DNA of 64,000 nt from Kluyveromyces lactis (GCF_000002515.2 NC_006041.1:992001-1056000); one strand, 5' to 3'. Counted from the first letter of the stretch, positions 49,272 to 60,200 are shown. Made by a program: numbers and translations. The notes: generated by a model not told the origin, from the letters alone.

Positions 49272-51614
49272 TCATTTCTGAGACTTCGTCAACGTCTTGA
49301 GTTTTCCTTCAAGTTGCTGAGAGTTGTTCTCTAGCGACTTAAGAGCATCTAGGTGAGAATTTAATAACTGGATCAACTGAGCGTTTTCTTCCTTATTAGG
49401 GAAGCTTGAGTTTGTAGCCTTATTGAACGTTTCGCTAACTTCGTTTATTTCGGTAATCAACGAGGAAAGATTTAGTGACAAAGAGTTTAGGTTGTCGTCA
49501 AGCATTTCCACTGTATGATAGGCTTGTTGTCTCTTTTGATCATTCGTTTTGCTTGTGTTGTTATTGTTGCTCGAAGAAAGCACCTCAGATAGCAGATCTT
49601 CAGCCTTTTGTTCATAAGAATCGAGGAAATACTCAAGTTCAGATTGTTGTCTTTCGATATATGAGAGAGACTGATCTACTCTATTTTGAGATTGTTCAGC
49701 AGTTAATGTATCAGAGTACAACCGACTTATTTGTTCACCACCTTGCATTAATACTTTGTCCCACTGATTTATCTTCTTGGCGTAACTCTCAAAGTGATCT
49801 GCGGTTCCAGAAAGTTGGGAGGTCCATTTTGATACTAAGTCATCCAAAGTCTTATTGTCGAGGGAAACAGGTTCGATAGTAACGGGTTTAGTAGATGTCT
49901 TTGTTCCAGTTGTAGTTTCCTGCTTAGCACTTTCAGTTGTTTCTTTGGTAGTATCCGGTTTCAGACCGCCCAAAGAAAAGGAAGGAGCTTCAGTTTTCGT
50001 GTCTTTGGAAGCGGTAGTTTCCGCAGGTTTACTTCCAAAGCTAAAAGCAGGCTTTGAATCAACCTTAGTGTCAGATGTTCTGCTATCGGCAGGTTTACTT
50101 CCAAAGCTAAATGCAGGCTTCGAATCGTCCTTAGTATCAGATGATTTGCTATCGGTAGGTTTCGCTCCTAACGAGAATGCGGGGCTAGGATCGGCTTTAT
50201 TTTCTGAGGTGTTGGACCCTAAAGCAAAAGATGGTTTTGATTCTGACTTTGACCCGTCAGTCTTGTTATCGAACGAAAAGGCCGCTTTGGAAGCTGACTT
50301 GGTATCTTCAGTCTTATTGCCAAAAGAAAACCCAGGCTTGGATTCGGTATCGTCAGCATTCGTGTTCAAGGATCCCAGAGAAAATCCCATTTTAGAGGCA
50401 GGTTTAGATTCTTCTGTTTTAGATCCCAGAGAAAATCCACTTTTGGTCTCCTCTTTACTGTTGCCAGATTTAACATTGAATGCAAAACCCTGTTTACTTT
50501 CTGGTTTGTCATTGGAAGGTTTAGAGGGTTCAGGAGCCACTGGTTTTGATCCAAAGCTGAAGGCTGGCTTACCGGCTTGTTCTGTCCCAGAGGGCTTTGC
50601 TCCGAAAGAAAATGCTGGTTTAGCATCTGTAGGCTTGTCCTCCGTTTTTGAACCAAATGAGAATCCTGTCTTTGCGCCTGAGGTTTTTTCTTCAGGTTTT
50701 GATCCCAGACTTAGCGAAAAACTTGGCTTGTTGGCATCTCCAGCGGCAGAACCAAAGTTGAACCCTGAAGTAGCACCGGCTGGTTTTGTATCAGTGTGGT
50801 TCCCACCAAAGAGTGATGTGGCATTTGTATTAGGTTTCGAGGTTTCAGTTGGTTTAGCGGAAGTTGTGAAGCTTGATGTTGAAGTTGTATTGGCACCAAA
50901 TATTGGTTTAGAGGCATTGACACTCGGAGTTGTAGTCATTGCATTATTTCCAGATAGTCCGAAATTAAAAGCGGGCTTTGCATCGGTCTTTTGTTCAGGT
51001 TGTGTACCAAATGAGAATCCACTCTTGGGTTGAGTGTCTTTAGCCTGTTGCGACCCGCCAAATAGCGAAGAGCTACTTCCTGCTGCTCCTACGGAGCCAA
51101 AGCCACCAAATGTTGGTTTTGCTGCGCTTGTATTCGTGGTGTTGCTGTTGTTATTGTTCGCATTGCTGGCAGCATCGTTTGCGTTAAAACCTCCAAAAGC
51201 AGGTTTTGGTGCATCGCCTGTACCAGCAGTTGTATTAGAGGCACCAAACGAAAATGGCGAAGCTGCTGGCTTGACTGCATTAGCGCCCTGTTGTGTATTC
51301 ATACCAAAGCCTCCGAATGCAGGTTTTGTTTGTCCATTGTCATTGGTAGTGGTCGCTCCAAACGCTGAAAATGCATTTCCCTGCTGCGTATTAGAGCTAC
51401 CAGCAGCTGAACCGAAACTTGCAAAAGCATTGCCACTGGTCTGGCCTCCAGTATTGCCAAAGAGAGAGGAAGCACCTGTGCTGGTACTGGTGTTTCCTGT
51501 GGTAGATACATTTTGTCCTGATCCAGTACCGGCAAACAAATTGGAATTGCTGTTCCCACCGGAAGCATTTCCCGCTGTAGAAAAGTTGAAAGTGGGGTTT
51601 GAATTGAAACTCAT
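49272..51614 (-). CDS. NSP1: FG nucleoporin Nsp1
   Basis: 780 residues from the ATG at 51612-51614 ([15 protein letters not shown]). Residues 1-260 are rich in Asn, Gly, Ala and Thr with scattered FG and FGG. Residues about 260-570 are charged repeats of the form PxFSFGxKxxDxK, about 20 residues each. Residues about 590-780 are the heptad coiled coil that joins Nup57 and Nup49 (central channel) or Nup82 (cytoplasmic side). The frame is open 11 codons upstream but without an ATG. S. cerevisiae NSP1 has a tiny intron near the start; none is needed or seen here. Convergent with NUP192. Confidence 0.95.
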   Translation of the reverse strand: MSFNSNPTFNFSTAGNASGGNSNSNLFAGTGSGQNVSTTGNTSTSTGASSLFGNTGGQTSGNAFASFGSAAGSSNTQQGNAFSAFGATTTNDNGQTKPAFGGFGMNTQQGANAVKPAASPFSFGASNTTAGTGDAPKPAFGGFNANDAASNANNNNSNTTNTSAAKPTFGGFGSVGAAGSSSSLFGGSQQAKDTQPKSGFSFGTQPEQKTDAKPAFNFGLSGNNAMTTTPSVNASKPIFGANTTSTSSFTTSAKPTETSKPNTNATSLFGGNHTDTKPAGATSGFNFGSAAGDANKPSFSLSLGSKPEEKTSGAKTGFSFGSKTEDKPTDAKPAFSFGAKPSGTEQAGKPAFSFGSKPVAPEPSKPSNDKPESKQGFAFNVKSGNSKEETKSGFSLGSKTEESKPASKMGFSLGSLNTNADDTESKPGFSFGNKTEDTKSASKAAFSFDNKTDGSKSESKPSFALGSNTSENKADPSPAFSLGAKPTDSKSSDTKDDSKPAFSFGSKPADSRTSDTKVDSKPAFSFGSKPAETTASKDTKTEAPSFSLGGLKPDTTKETTESAKQETTTGTKTSTKPVTIEPVSLDNKTLDDLVSKWTSQLSGTADHFESYAKKINQWDKVLMQGGEQISRLYSDTLTAEQSQNRVDQSLSYIERQQSELEYFLDSYEQKAEDLLSEVLSSSNNNNTSKTNDQKRQQAYHTVEMLDDNLNSLSLNLSSLITEINEVSETFNKATNSSFPNKEENAQLIQLLNSHLDALKSLENNSQQLEGKLKTLTKSQK
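50026..50157 (-). repeat. Tandem 66-bp repeat inside NSP1
   Basis: Two adjoining 66-bp units (50026-50091, 50092-50157) differ at only a few bases and encode the 22-residue FSFG repeat twice. Their high identity, against looser neighbours, points to a recent duplication in the repeat array. Confidence 0.75.
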
Positions 51615-52261
51615 TTTGTTGATTAACGAACCCTTGTAATTGTCCACTTCATAGACTAGCTATGCCTATTCAAACCAATTCGTTTGCCATTATGTATACA
51701 ATTTTCAGTTTATTGTTTAATCATATCGAGTTTTATGATCTTTTCGATTTTAGAAAGAAACAAGGTCCAAAAAATTTGAGTGAGGGTAACCTTGATATGA
51801 TGCATATACGGATGGACATATAAAGCTTGACTAGCCAGAGTAAGCTCTGTTTTAAAGTTTATTTCCTAATATTATAATGAATGTATAGTAAGATTTATAT
51901 AATGTACAGAATTCAATCGGAGTAAACCGAGCTTGATGGCTTTTATGTCTTTCGATTCTCTCCTCCAATATCAATAACGGTTAACAATGGAATAGAGTTT
52001 TCCTAGGAACTATAAATCACATTACCAACTTTCTGGGTAATTTGATCCAAGAGTAAGGCATCATATTTGTGTTTTTGATCATCTCGTATATCTCAATGCA
52101 TTAGGTTAAAGTTCCTTTTGAAAAAAAAAGAAAGAGAGGTGAAAGTAGGGGCAGACGTATCCCCTCGAATTAGTTTGTGGTTTTCATGTCTACAATTCTC
52201 CACGTTTCTTAGACGGAATGTAATTTGTATTCTCTTTGGGGGCTATGTGCATTGGGTGCTG
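51615..52261. other. Intergenic region MHP1-NSP1
   Basis: 647 bp with the NSP1 promoter (minus strand) and MHP1 3' end. A-rich run near 52121-52135. No gene or named site. Confidence 0.4.
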
Positions 52262-55200
52262 CTATGTTGAGCCTGGCGAATTATTTGATTTCGCAAGCGT
52301 GGTCTTTCTTGAATGTGCTAGAGTGTCTAAAACTTCGTCAAACGCGCGGTCCATTTGTTCTTCTTGCTGTACTTCTTCCTCGCTACTATAATCGCTATCA
52401 GAATACCCATCACCTTTCTTCTCCTGCAGATTGGCTTCAACTCCTACGACCGTATTAGAACTTTGGTCGACAGAGGAACTAGAAGCAGTTGGTTTTTTGT
52501 CATCTGATTTCTTCTTGAAAATTTCGTCAATGGGAATTCCTTGATTGTTCAATTCATCAAGGAGTGACATAATATTAGATATATCTTGTTTCAAAAGGGC
52601 GTCTTTGATATATGTTCACTATCAAATCTTTCGCCAACCCTTCTCAAAATATCTGTGTTAAGCTCTTGGCCACGTTTGTTAGCGGTACTTTGTAGTTCAT
52701 TCATTAATCCTCTACTTTTCCTCAAAACATCACCTTCTTCTTTCAACTGTTCTTTGGCTTCGTTCTGCACTTCACCGCTCGTGTATGTTAGTGCCACCTC
52801 GTCATCTGCAGGTTCATATGATTCTACAGATGGTTGATGGAAGGGTAACAAAGCGCTGTGGCCACTGGAAGCATATTTCGATGAAGAAAGTAAGGTGTTT
52901 AGTTTCTTCGGATAAGTTAAAGCTGTCGCAGATTGTGAAGTTAATGGTGATGGGCTTTCACGGTCATTTGACGTGGCTGCATTATGGGAATGGTAACCTG
53001 CGCTTCGCAAACTCTTCTTTGCTAGTAATTTCAAGCCCTTTTCAAAACTTGCGTCAATAAAGCAAAATTTAATAAGAGTTTCTTTACCCTCCGTACTTAG
53101 CTCTCCATTGAGTCTCAATTTGAATAGTTCTTCAATTGCAGCATGAAGTTTCGCACGTACAGTTTGAATACGTTCCAAGAAGTTTGACACTAATGTATCA
53201 TAATCACTCCTGGTTGAAGAATCTTCTGTTAGTAACCTTCCAAGCTCTTCTTGTAGTGACTTCAATTTTTCATGTCCATCATCGCCACCAGATTTATTAA
53301 TTTGTTCGAGCTCTCTCTGTGTATTTCTCATACTATAGACAGAGATTTTTTCTTTGATTCTATCAGGGACATGGGCGTAGTCAATATCCATTGTGATTAT
53401 AGTCTTGGAATTTTTTACAGCAGCAGCCAATGCACTGGCAGATATTATATTCAAATTGGTTCCCAATAGAGAAATATAATTTATGCGTTGACACATCGGC
53501 AAAACTTCGGCAAACTGCATTACTGCCGTTGTGGATAGGTTGTTGTTATCTAAGTGCAAACGAAGCAAAGACACAAACACTGGTAAAATAGCTGTCAACG
53601 TACGCATACCGTATGGGAATAATCCTGGGTTATTGGATAAATCTAAAAATTTCAAACTATCACAATAGCAAAGACCATTGAGCAAACTCAAAACCTCGTT
53701 ATCCTCAGATTTTGCACCTTTAGGAACCGAAAGATTTGTAGAGTTAAGAGATAGGAATTTGAACACATTTTTTCCTTTCTTCGTCTTCTCTATTACGGCA
53801 GATATGAACGGTCCTAATTTTCCATTCAAATCATTGTAACCAACATCAACACCTTGTATTTTAGAGTTAGTCATCCAGGTTGCAAGGCATTGACATTGCT
53901 CTAAAGTTAAGTTATTGTAGGCCAGGCCAAGTCTTAATGTCTTTGTCCAAGCAATATCAATGAAGTTTTGTAGTTGAACTTGATTCATGAAGGCACCTGA
54001 AACGATCATTTCTTCTAAGCCACCTTTAGCTGCCACGGCCGCACTAAGCAAACTCCAGTTCATATCAGATCTGTTCTCCATATTGCAAACCATTCTAGGA
54101 ACAGTTGAGCCATTTGATGATTTAGATGGCTTTTGAACATTAAGCGCTAATCCTGGAATCATGGTAACGTCGAGCGAGTTTAGGCTTTTGCATTTGGATA
54201 CGAAATATGAAAGGACCTTCCACCCGTCATGATCTACAGGAGTGTTTCTGAGTGATAATTTTTCGAATTTATCCTTATATGTGATGGAACTCAAAATAAT
54301 TCTCAACATTTCCACGCTCAATGACACACCGTCTAAAGATAGACATAACACCGGAGCGATACTCAAAAAATCACTGAAAGAAAGCACTTCTACTTTAGAA
54401 GGTTTGGGGTTTCTTAATTGTAGGAACGGTATCGGTTCCGTTGATCCCTTTTTCAACTGCTTCATAGTAGCAGGGATCGGAAGAATTTCCCTTAGATGAC
54501 AACAACGAGTATACACAACATCGTGAGGGATCTTTATATTTCTGGGTGGTAGAAGTTCGTTTTCATCTTCAGAAGGTACCAAGGCAGAATCCGATGATAT
54601 CATGGATGCCAATGATGTGCTAGAACCTTTTCTCCTTGATGTCATTGGCTTGTCAATGGTAACTTTCTCTAATGTATTGTTGACACCAACCTCTTCTTCA
54701 TTATTTGTCACAGTTCTCTGTAAATCTAGTGGAGCATCTTTAGCTCTGGCCTCTGCCGCAGCTTCTGCTGCTGCAAGTTCGATGTGACGACGTTGAGACG
54801 CATGGTCATCCTCAGCATGGAGTTTTAATGCAGCGCCTTCATTTTGATCCGGAGACGTCGCTGGTGCATCTTGGTTGATTAACTTCAATTGCCCAGTTCC
54901 TCCTACCACAATACCACAACTTGACTTCTCCAGTATTTCACGTTTCTCTTCGGGAGTTAACCTATGGATAACAACAGATCCATCTGCTTTTACTTCAACT
55001 TCACCTTTCCTAGGGTTCCTGGAACAGATCTGTTGAGGAGGATCATTGAAATACGTGTTTGCAGCAAACGCAACGCGCTTCAAAGGTTTGAGATTTTCCA
55101 ATCCCGGAACCACCGAAGTATTTATAGTTCCTTCAGAAGAATCGACAGATGACTCATCTGCATCCCTGGGTAACGATATTGATGATGACGCTGAAGACAT

Positions 55201-56385
55201 TCTTCTACTTGATACGAAGGAGTCATCGGTATGAGAAGTGACCCTTTTCAAGAAAGAACCGAATTTGCTGGCACCCGATAATGGTGTATGGCTCGAATCA
55301 GGTCGAGAGGATGATGGAACTGGCTCGTATCTTACCTTCAATGCAGGTGGTAAACGAGACCTAGGAGGATGTGGCGGTATTGGTCTGCCCTTCTTATCTA
55401 AATGGACTTTTCCATTACTGTTTCCATTTTTACTACTACCGACTAGAGTAGAATCTAAAGAGAATATTGCGTTGGGTTCTTTGGTTACTTTCTTTGCAGC
55501 ACCATTCTGCTGAGATGAGAAACCATTGCAACCATGTTCTTTGTAATATTTGATGAACTCTTCCAATCTAGGATCCAAATCCTGTTGTGAAGCCTGTGAT
55601 TCAGTTTGAACTCTTTCCAAAGGGACTCCTTCCGCAACTCTACTGACGCTCGGCTCAAACTTCGTTTCAACGTGTAGATCATTTAACCCTTCGTTCTGGG
55701 CTAACCTTTGCTGGTTTGCATTCCGCAGCGACGCTGATGACACTGATTTGCTTCTCGCTCTACCTTCATGATGGCTATAATGCGATCCAGCTTCGCCATT
55801 TGTATCCAACCTTATTGTGCTGTTACTACTGCTGCTAGAACTGACAGGTTTCAAAGATGGTGATCCAGGAGGTGGTGAGGCACTCTCTGCATTGGAAGAG
55901 GAACTTTTCCTCTTGAATAAATTTTTGAAAAACCCTGATTTCCTCTTATGTGTCATTTCGGGCAGCGATGCAGATTGTGTCCTTCTCAAAGGAGCACTTT
56001 CTAGGTATGACGACGTTTGTTTCTGCGGCGTTTTTCCATGTCCCATCTTATGATCATAACCGTTTATCCCAGACATATCAATCGCACTGTTAGGATCAAC
56101 ACTAGAATTACGTCTCTGTTTTACAATCCTATTCGGACCTATCACTTCAACGTGCGTTGTTACATCTGGATTTTTTGCATCCAAATCAGATATCTTGACA
56201 GTAGAAGATATCGGGGAGGGAGTTCCAGTCCTGGCACCATGCGAATCGGAAGAAGCAAGGGCTGCAGCCATAGCACCACCACCGGACTTGCTCTTTTTGC
56301 TTGACTTTGATCCATGGTCATGATCAGAACACCTGTTTCGAATCAACCATCCTACATCTAACCCGCAACTATCGTCTTTACCCAT
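52262..56385 (-). CDS. MHP1: Microtubule-associated protein Mhp1 with LRR domain, frameshifted near the C-terminus
   Basis: The main frame (52591-56385) encodes 1264 residues. It has the N-terminal CGLDVGWLIRNR, a Ser-rich disordered region, the conserved block KGEVEVKADGSVVIHRLTPEE...GIVVGGTGQLKL (about 460-510), then leucine-rich repeats (about 650-1010) with FLSIAPVLCLSLDGVSLS and LRLGLAYNNLTLEQC. All match S. cerevisiae Mhp1 (YJL042W, 1398 residues). The family C-terminus, with LLK-ND-V-S-T-I-L-x2-I-D-E-L then H-I-F-K-K, is found in the next frame, 52262-52594 (LLKQDISNIMSLLDELNNQG...DEIFKKK, ending AFDEVLDTLAHSR). One base appears missing near 52601-52606 (AAA where AAAA would restore frame). 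Mhp1 is described as microtubule-organising. Possibly a sequence error. Confidence 0.88.
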
Positions 56386-57075
56386 GGTTCGGAGAATATA
56401 AAGAGTTTTTTTAAGGAAAGGAGTAACTTGATATCAGCAAAAACTGTGTACTTCTTTTTTGTTTTTGCTGCTGCTAGCCCCTTAGACCCTCAATCTTGGA
56501 TTTATATCTGGAGAGAACGATGTGGTGTACTATATTAGAACAAATAGTTGATCGAAATATCCGAAAGCCAAAAAAAATGGTGAGGATTTTCTCTGATTAA
56601 ATGTTCTCACGTCTTAATTTGAATTCCACGGAATAATAAAAAAATATACTATGGCGCAATGCAAAGCGTCGACTTATAACACCTTTCACCTTCGATATAT
56701 TTAGCTTGTATGTGCTTTAATAATGCAGACTGTTTTTTCTCTGTCTACTACTTTCTCGTTTGAACGCTTGTTCGGGTTTTATTTTGTCTTCCCCCTCAAA
56801 TTGAATGTAGTTATTTGAAGACTTGAAAAGTTCATGTTTTGTTTATAGAGAAATCCTTTAAAATATAATCACGTTGAAAAGTTTCGATGCACATAGTGAA
56901 ACTAGTAGAGAAAAAAAAAAAGGTTGAATTGAGACCATACACGCAGAGTAATAGCAGCATCACATACCTACCACTGCGGTAGTAAAGTCGGGGGATCAAT
57001 TGGTTGAGGGAAGAGGAAGTGAACGTTTTATGGTCCTTCCTGTGGTGATAAGTGCTAATATATCCACGATATAGT
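56386..57075. other. Divergent promoter region MHP1/GYP6
   Basis: 690 bp, with A-runs at about 56571-56577 and 56911-56922. The last part (56986-57045) is open in the GYP6 frame and may hold lost or disrupted coding sequence (see findings). GTATGT at 56709 is present but no convincing branch site follows. Confidence 0.4.
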
Positions 57076-57996
57076 ATGAATTCCAGTAGCAATGGGAATC
57101 GTTTCGGTATTCAAAAGTTGGAAGCCCATGACGTAGGAAATGTCGATGAACACCCCTTAGCGATAGTGAATGGCGTAAGTATGATGGACAGTCAAGAGAT
57201 GATAGAATTGGATGTAGCTAGGCTACATTCAGGCCAGCTTAATGGACCGCAAGAAGAGAATGCATTGAGGCAGATATTAGTGAATTGGGTGAAAAGAAAC
57301 GGGGTAGGGTACAAACAGGGAATGCACGAGATATGCCTTGTACTATACCTAGAGAACGACAAAGACGTAGATGAGTGTTATAAAAGGTTTGACAACGTGA
57401 TGAAGTGGTTATATCCTTTGTTTTATAGGGATAGCGGTGTAAATGAATGGATCAAGAACGATTTTAGTCCGATGTTACGAAAAATGAGTCCTCGAAGGTT
57501 GTACGAAATCATCGTGGTAAAGTTCCAAATTTCGCATGCGGTATGGTGTATTCGATGGTGCCGGTTACTTTTCATTCGAGAATTGAGCGGTCCTGACCAG
57601 TATCTGCCCATATGGTATGAATTGTTCGATATTGAAAATAAGGGTAAATTCATTGCATGTGTGACAATAGTGATGTTAATGTGCATTGTACCGCAGTTGA
57701 CAGAGGCGCAAGACGAAAGCGAGTGTTTGTATTTGTTATTGAACTATCCAAAACTATGCGTACCGATTGAAAAAGTTGTGGGATGGGCAAAGATCATGTA
57801 CGATTATCGTGCTGTTAATACCATAGATTCACAGCATGCAGATTCAGATGCAGATGCAAATGCATCGCCGCTCGAAGAAGAAATTCTACAAGGTAGTAAC
57901 GGTGAATGGTACAAAAAATACAAAGATTATGACGTAAATAGACTGCGGATGGAGATGAGGTTGAAACGACGTGCAAAATGGCGATTATCCAAGTGA
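57076..57996 (+). CDS. GYP6: TBC-domain Rab GTPase-activating protein Gyp6, short N-terminus
   Basis: 306 residues from the ATG at 57076. TBC motif B is IELDVAR (Arg finger present) and motif C is VGYKQGMHEI (Gln finger present). Later TBC helices appear as VNEWIKNDFSPMLRKMSP, WCIRWCRLLFIREL and LPIWYELFD. Motif A (R-x-x-W) expected before motif B is missing from the frame. S. cerevisiae Gyp6 is 458 residues, so this version is short. Gyp6 acts on Ypt6 at the Golgi. Its position beside MHP1 matches YJL042W-YJL044C, which supports the name. In-frame codons before 57046 look like part of a TBC N-terminus but are cut off by two stops. Confidence 0.8.
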   Translation: MNSSSNGNRFGIQKLEAHDVGNVDEHPLAIVNGVSMMDSQEMIELDVARLHSGQLNGPQEENALRQILVNWVKRNGVGYKQGMHEICLVLYLENDKDVDECYKRFDNVMKWLYPLFYRDSGVNEWIKNDFSPMLRKMSPRRLYEIIVVKFQISHAVWCIRWCRLLFIRELSGPDQYLPIWYELFDIENKGKFIACVTIVMLMCIVPQLTEAQDESECLYLLLNYPKLCVPIEKVVGWAKIMYDYRAVNTIDSQHADSDADANASPLEEEILQGSNGEWYKKYKDYDVNRLRMEMRLKRRAKWRLSK

Positions 57997-58113
57997 AAAA
58001 TGCTTGACATGCAGGTTTTCCTTGTTAACTTTTTTGTCTTTAAAATTTATTTTATTTCATTGTCTTAAACATAATAATCTATACTAAAAATAAGAAAGGG
58101 AACATTATTTCAT

Positions 58114-58857
58114 CTATTTCTTACCTTGAGCAGCGACTGCGGCAGCACCTGCAGCAGCAGCTTCTGGGTCCAAGTAGTAAGAAGGCTTGGTTGGCTTCAA
58201 GTTTTCGTCCAAATCGAACACCAATGGGATACCGGTTGGAATGTTCAACTTAGCAATGTCAGCATCGGAGATGTGTTCCAAATGCTTGACCAAAGCTCTC
58301 AAAGAGTTACCGTGGGCGGTGATCATGACGGTCTTACCTTGTAGCAACTCGGAAGAGATGCTGTCTTGCCAGTATGGCAACAATCTGTCAATGACTAGAG
58401 CCAAGGATTCGGTCTTTGGCAAGACACTTGGGTCAACGTCACCGTAACGTGGGTCGTTGCTTTGAGAGAATGGAGAGTCGTCTTCGATAACTGGAGGTGG
58501 GATATCGAAGGATCTTCTCCAGGTGGTGAATTGTTCTTCACCGTATTGTTCCAAAGTGGCAGCCTTGTCCTTACCTTGTAGAGCACCGTAGTGTCTTTCG
58601 TTCAATCTCCAGGATCTAACGACAGGAATCCACAATCTGTCAGCTTTTTCCAAAGCAATGTTAGCGGTTTGGATAGCTCTGGTCAATTTGGAAGTGAAAA
58701 GGATATCTGGATTAACGTTGTTTTCCTTCAACAATTCACCAGCTCTGGCAGCTTCTTGTTCACCCTTGGCGGACAACTTAACATCGACCCAACCGGTGAA
58801 TAAGTTCTTTTCGTTCCATTCGGATTGACCGTGTCTGACTAAAACTAACTTTGGCAT
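58114..58857 (-). CDS. GPM1: Phosphoglycerate mutase (2,3-bisphosphoglycerate dependent)
   Basis: 247 residues, like S. cerevisiae Gpm1 (YKL152C). The phosphohistidine loop is [19 protein letters not shown], with the catalytic His at 9. Others are ERHYGALQG, and [15 protein letters not shown] with the second His. Codon use is strongly biased to optimal codons, as in a highly expressed glycolytic gene. It interconverts 3- and 2-phosphoglycerate in the cytosol. The 5' leader has an ATT/AAT triplet run (58905-58924) and a TATA box about 123 bp upstream. Ends close to GYP6 (117 bp). Confidence 0.98.
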   Translation of the reverse strand: MPKLVLVRHGQSEWNEKNLFTGWVDVKLSAKGEQEAARAGELLKENNVNPDILFTSKLTRAIQTANIALEKADRLWIPVVRSWRLNERHYGALQGKDKAATLEQYGEEQFTTWRRSFDIPPPVIEDDSPFSQSNDPRYGDVDPSVLPKTESLALVIDRLLPYWQDSISSELLQGKTVMITAHGNSLRALVKHLEHISDADIAKLNIPTGIPLVFDLDENLKPTKPSYYLDPEAAAAGAAAVAAQGKK

Positions 58858-58979
58858 ATTATATTATTTTTTTTTGGTGTTGATTGGTTATTGGGATTAC
58901 AGTAATTATTATTATTATTATTATAGCAGTATTAGAATTAATGTCAAAGAAGCCTTTATAAGTTCTAGTAATGCGATCC

Positions 58980-58987
58980 TTTTATAA
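58980..58987 (-). promoter_or_regulatory. TATA box of GPM1
   Basis: TATAAAAA on the minus strand, about 123 bp upstream of the GPM1 start, a usual distance in yeast for strongly expressed genes. Confidence 0.55.
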
Positions 58988-59053
58988 GTCAAATCAGTTT
59001 AGAAAAAAAGTGGACGATGGGTGATGTTCATGGTGATGGTGAGGTACGCTGAC

Positions 59054-59086
59054 CTGCTGAGTAGCTGCTGAGTAGCTGCTGAGCAG
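59054..59086. repeat. 11-bp tandem repeat CTGCTGAGTAG x3
   Basis: Three adjoining units (the third CTGCTGAGCAG) with a degenerate fourth to 59098. A small minisatellite about 200 bp upstream of GPM1. Confidence 0.7.
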
Positions 59087-59301
59087 CTACTGAAGCAGGT
59101 GCTGTGGCAGATGTCGAGCAGCTCCTGTTCAACTACTGGCACACAACCGGGGGACACGAACATGTGATGGGAATGGTTACAGGAATCCCGGGGCGGGAAG
59201 CCACTGTTTCTTCGAACGAGAAATGAGAAGCCAGAAAAAAAAGTGGATGCTCCGGGAACCATACCGAAAAAGGTGGAAAGAACCAAAAAAAAAAAAAAAC
59301 A

Positions 59302-59345
59302 CATATGTTACCCGGATGCAATATGTTGCATCCGGGTAACATATG
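59302..59345. promoter_or_regulatory. 20-bp perfect inverted repeat with two Reb1-type cores beside a poly(A) tract
   Basis: Arms 59302-59321 and 59326-59345 are exact reverse complements around TATG. Each arm contains TTACCCGGATGC: TTACCCG is the Reb1 core, and GGATG (CATCC) fits the Gcr1-type CWTCC seen in glycolytic promoters. A run of 15 A (59285-59299) is adjacent. Reb1 plus poly(dA) is the classical nucleosome-excluding combination. It is about 450 bp upstream of GPM1. Confidence 0.65.
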
Positions 59346-60029
59346 CGGTTTCCACTCACGTGCTATGGATATTTGCTTCCATCACGACTTTCATTTTCTT
59401 TTGACGAACTGCCGATCGCGGAAGTGCTATTCCCTACTTCTCGTCTATGAAGAAGTTAATAAAACAAACAGGCAAACCGATACTGGACATTTGTTTCAAC
59501 CCTTAAGGTTTTAAGTCCGTACTTGCTTCTCCAATAACCTTCCGTTTTTCGAGTCGGCTTTTGCAGTTAAGTATCCCTCCATTTAAGTTTATTTGCCACT
59601 AACATATGCTCCTCCCCGCTAATTAAGGGTACTTCCTAGAAATCCCTGCACGGCACGGACACGGCTTAGCCAACTTTTTTTTGTGCTACTGCGTTTTGTT
59701 GTCGTTACTTCCCCCCTCGCAACAATTAATTCGGAAGTTGGATGAAAACTGAGGTTAACAAATAAGAAAGAGAGGGGCCACAAGAATCCTTACGCCGACG
59801 ACAAAACAGCCGACTGATCACACTTTTCACCCTAGAAGTGAATCCACCCAGCCATCTATAGTACGGAGTAGTGAATTTGCTTTACGTCTATAGTCTTTTC
59901 GCTCCAGGAGAAACCCTTAGGACACTCCCAAGTGGGTATTTCGGATTCTCCAATTCTATGCGTGATCACATCAAATCCCCTTAAAAAAAAAAAATGGAAC
60001 TTCTCTCAGAACACCAGTGAGAACAGACC

Positions 60030-60049
60030 AGCCGCCTCGACGGCGGCTA
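60030..60049. promoter_or_regulatory. URS1-like element in a GC-rich inverted repeat
   Basis: AGCCGCC and GGCGGCT flank TCGAC. On the minus strand 60040-60049 reads TAGCCGCCGT, one base off the Ume6-bound URS1 (TAGCCGCCGA). It is about 870 bp from the ATO gene. URS1 represses meiotic and some acetate-linked genes in S. cerevisiae; here it is a prediction. Confidence 0.4.
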
Positions 60050-60172
60050 GTCGTTTGGAAAAATTACACAATCCTCTGTACCGGTTATCGCCAGGCTTGT
60101 TCTGATGTCCCACTTAATACTTAGCTTATTCAGCCGTTTCAACTCCGGCCTTATCTATGAACCCTTCATCCT

Positions 60173-60200
60173 TGACATCTGACATCTGACATCTGACATC
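60173..60200. repeat. 7-bp tandem repeat TGACATC x4
   Basis: Four exact copies of TGACATC in a row in the GPM1/ATO intergenic region. Short-unit tandem repeats of this kind in a promoter are often length-variable between strains. Confidence 0.8.

Noticed and set aside
49855-51639. Two long plus-strand open frames (392 and 201 codons) opposite NSP1
   Set aside because: They follow from the repetitive low-complexity composition of NSP1 read on the other strand; no domain, and NSP1 itself is certain.
56961-56971. CACATACCTA, similar to a telomerase RNA template segment
   Set aside because: The match stops after about 10 bases, too short to support a template.
59305-59514. 69-codon frame and overlapping minus-strand frames upstream of GPM1
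   Set aside because: They run through an inverted repeat and poly(A) tract and have no coding features.
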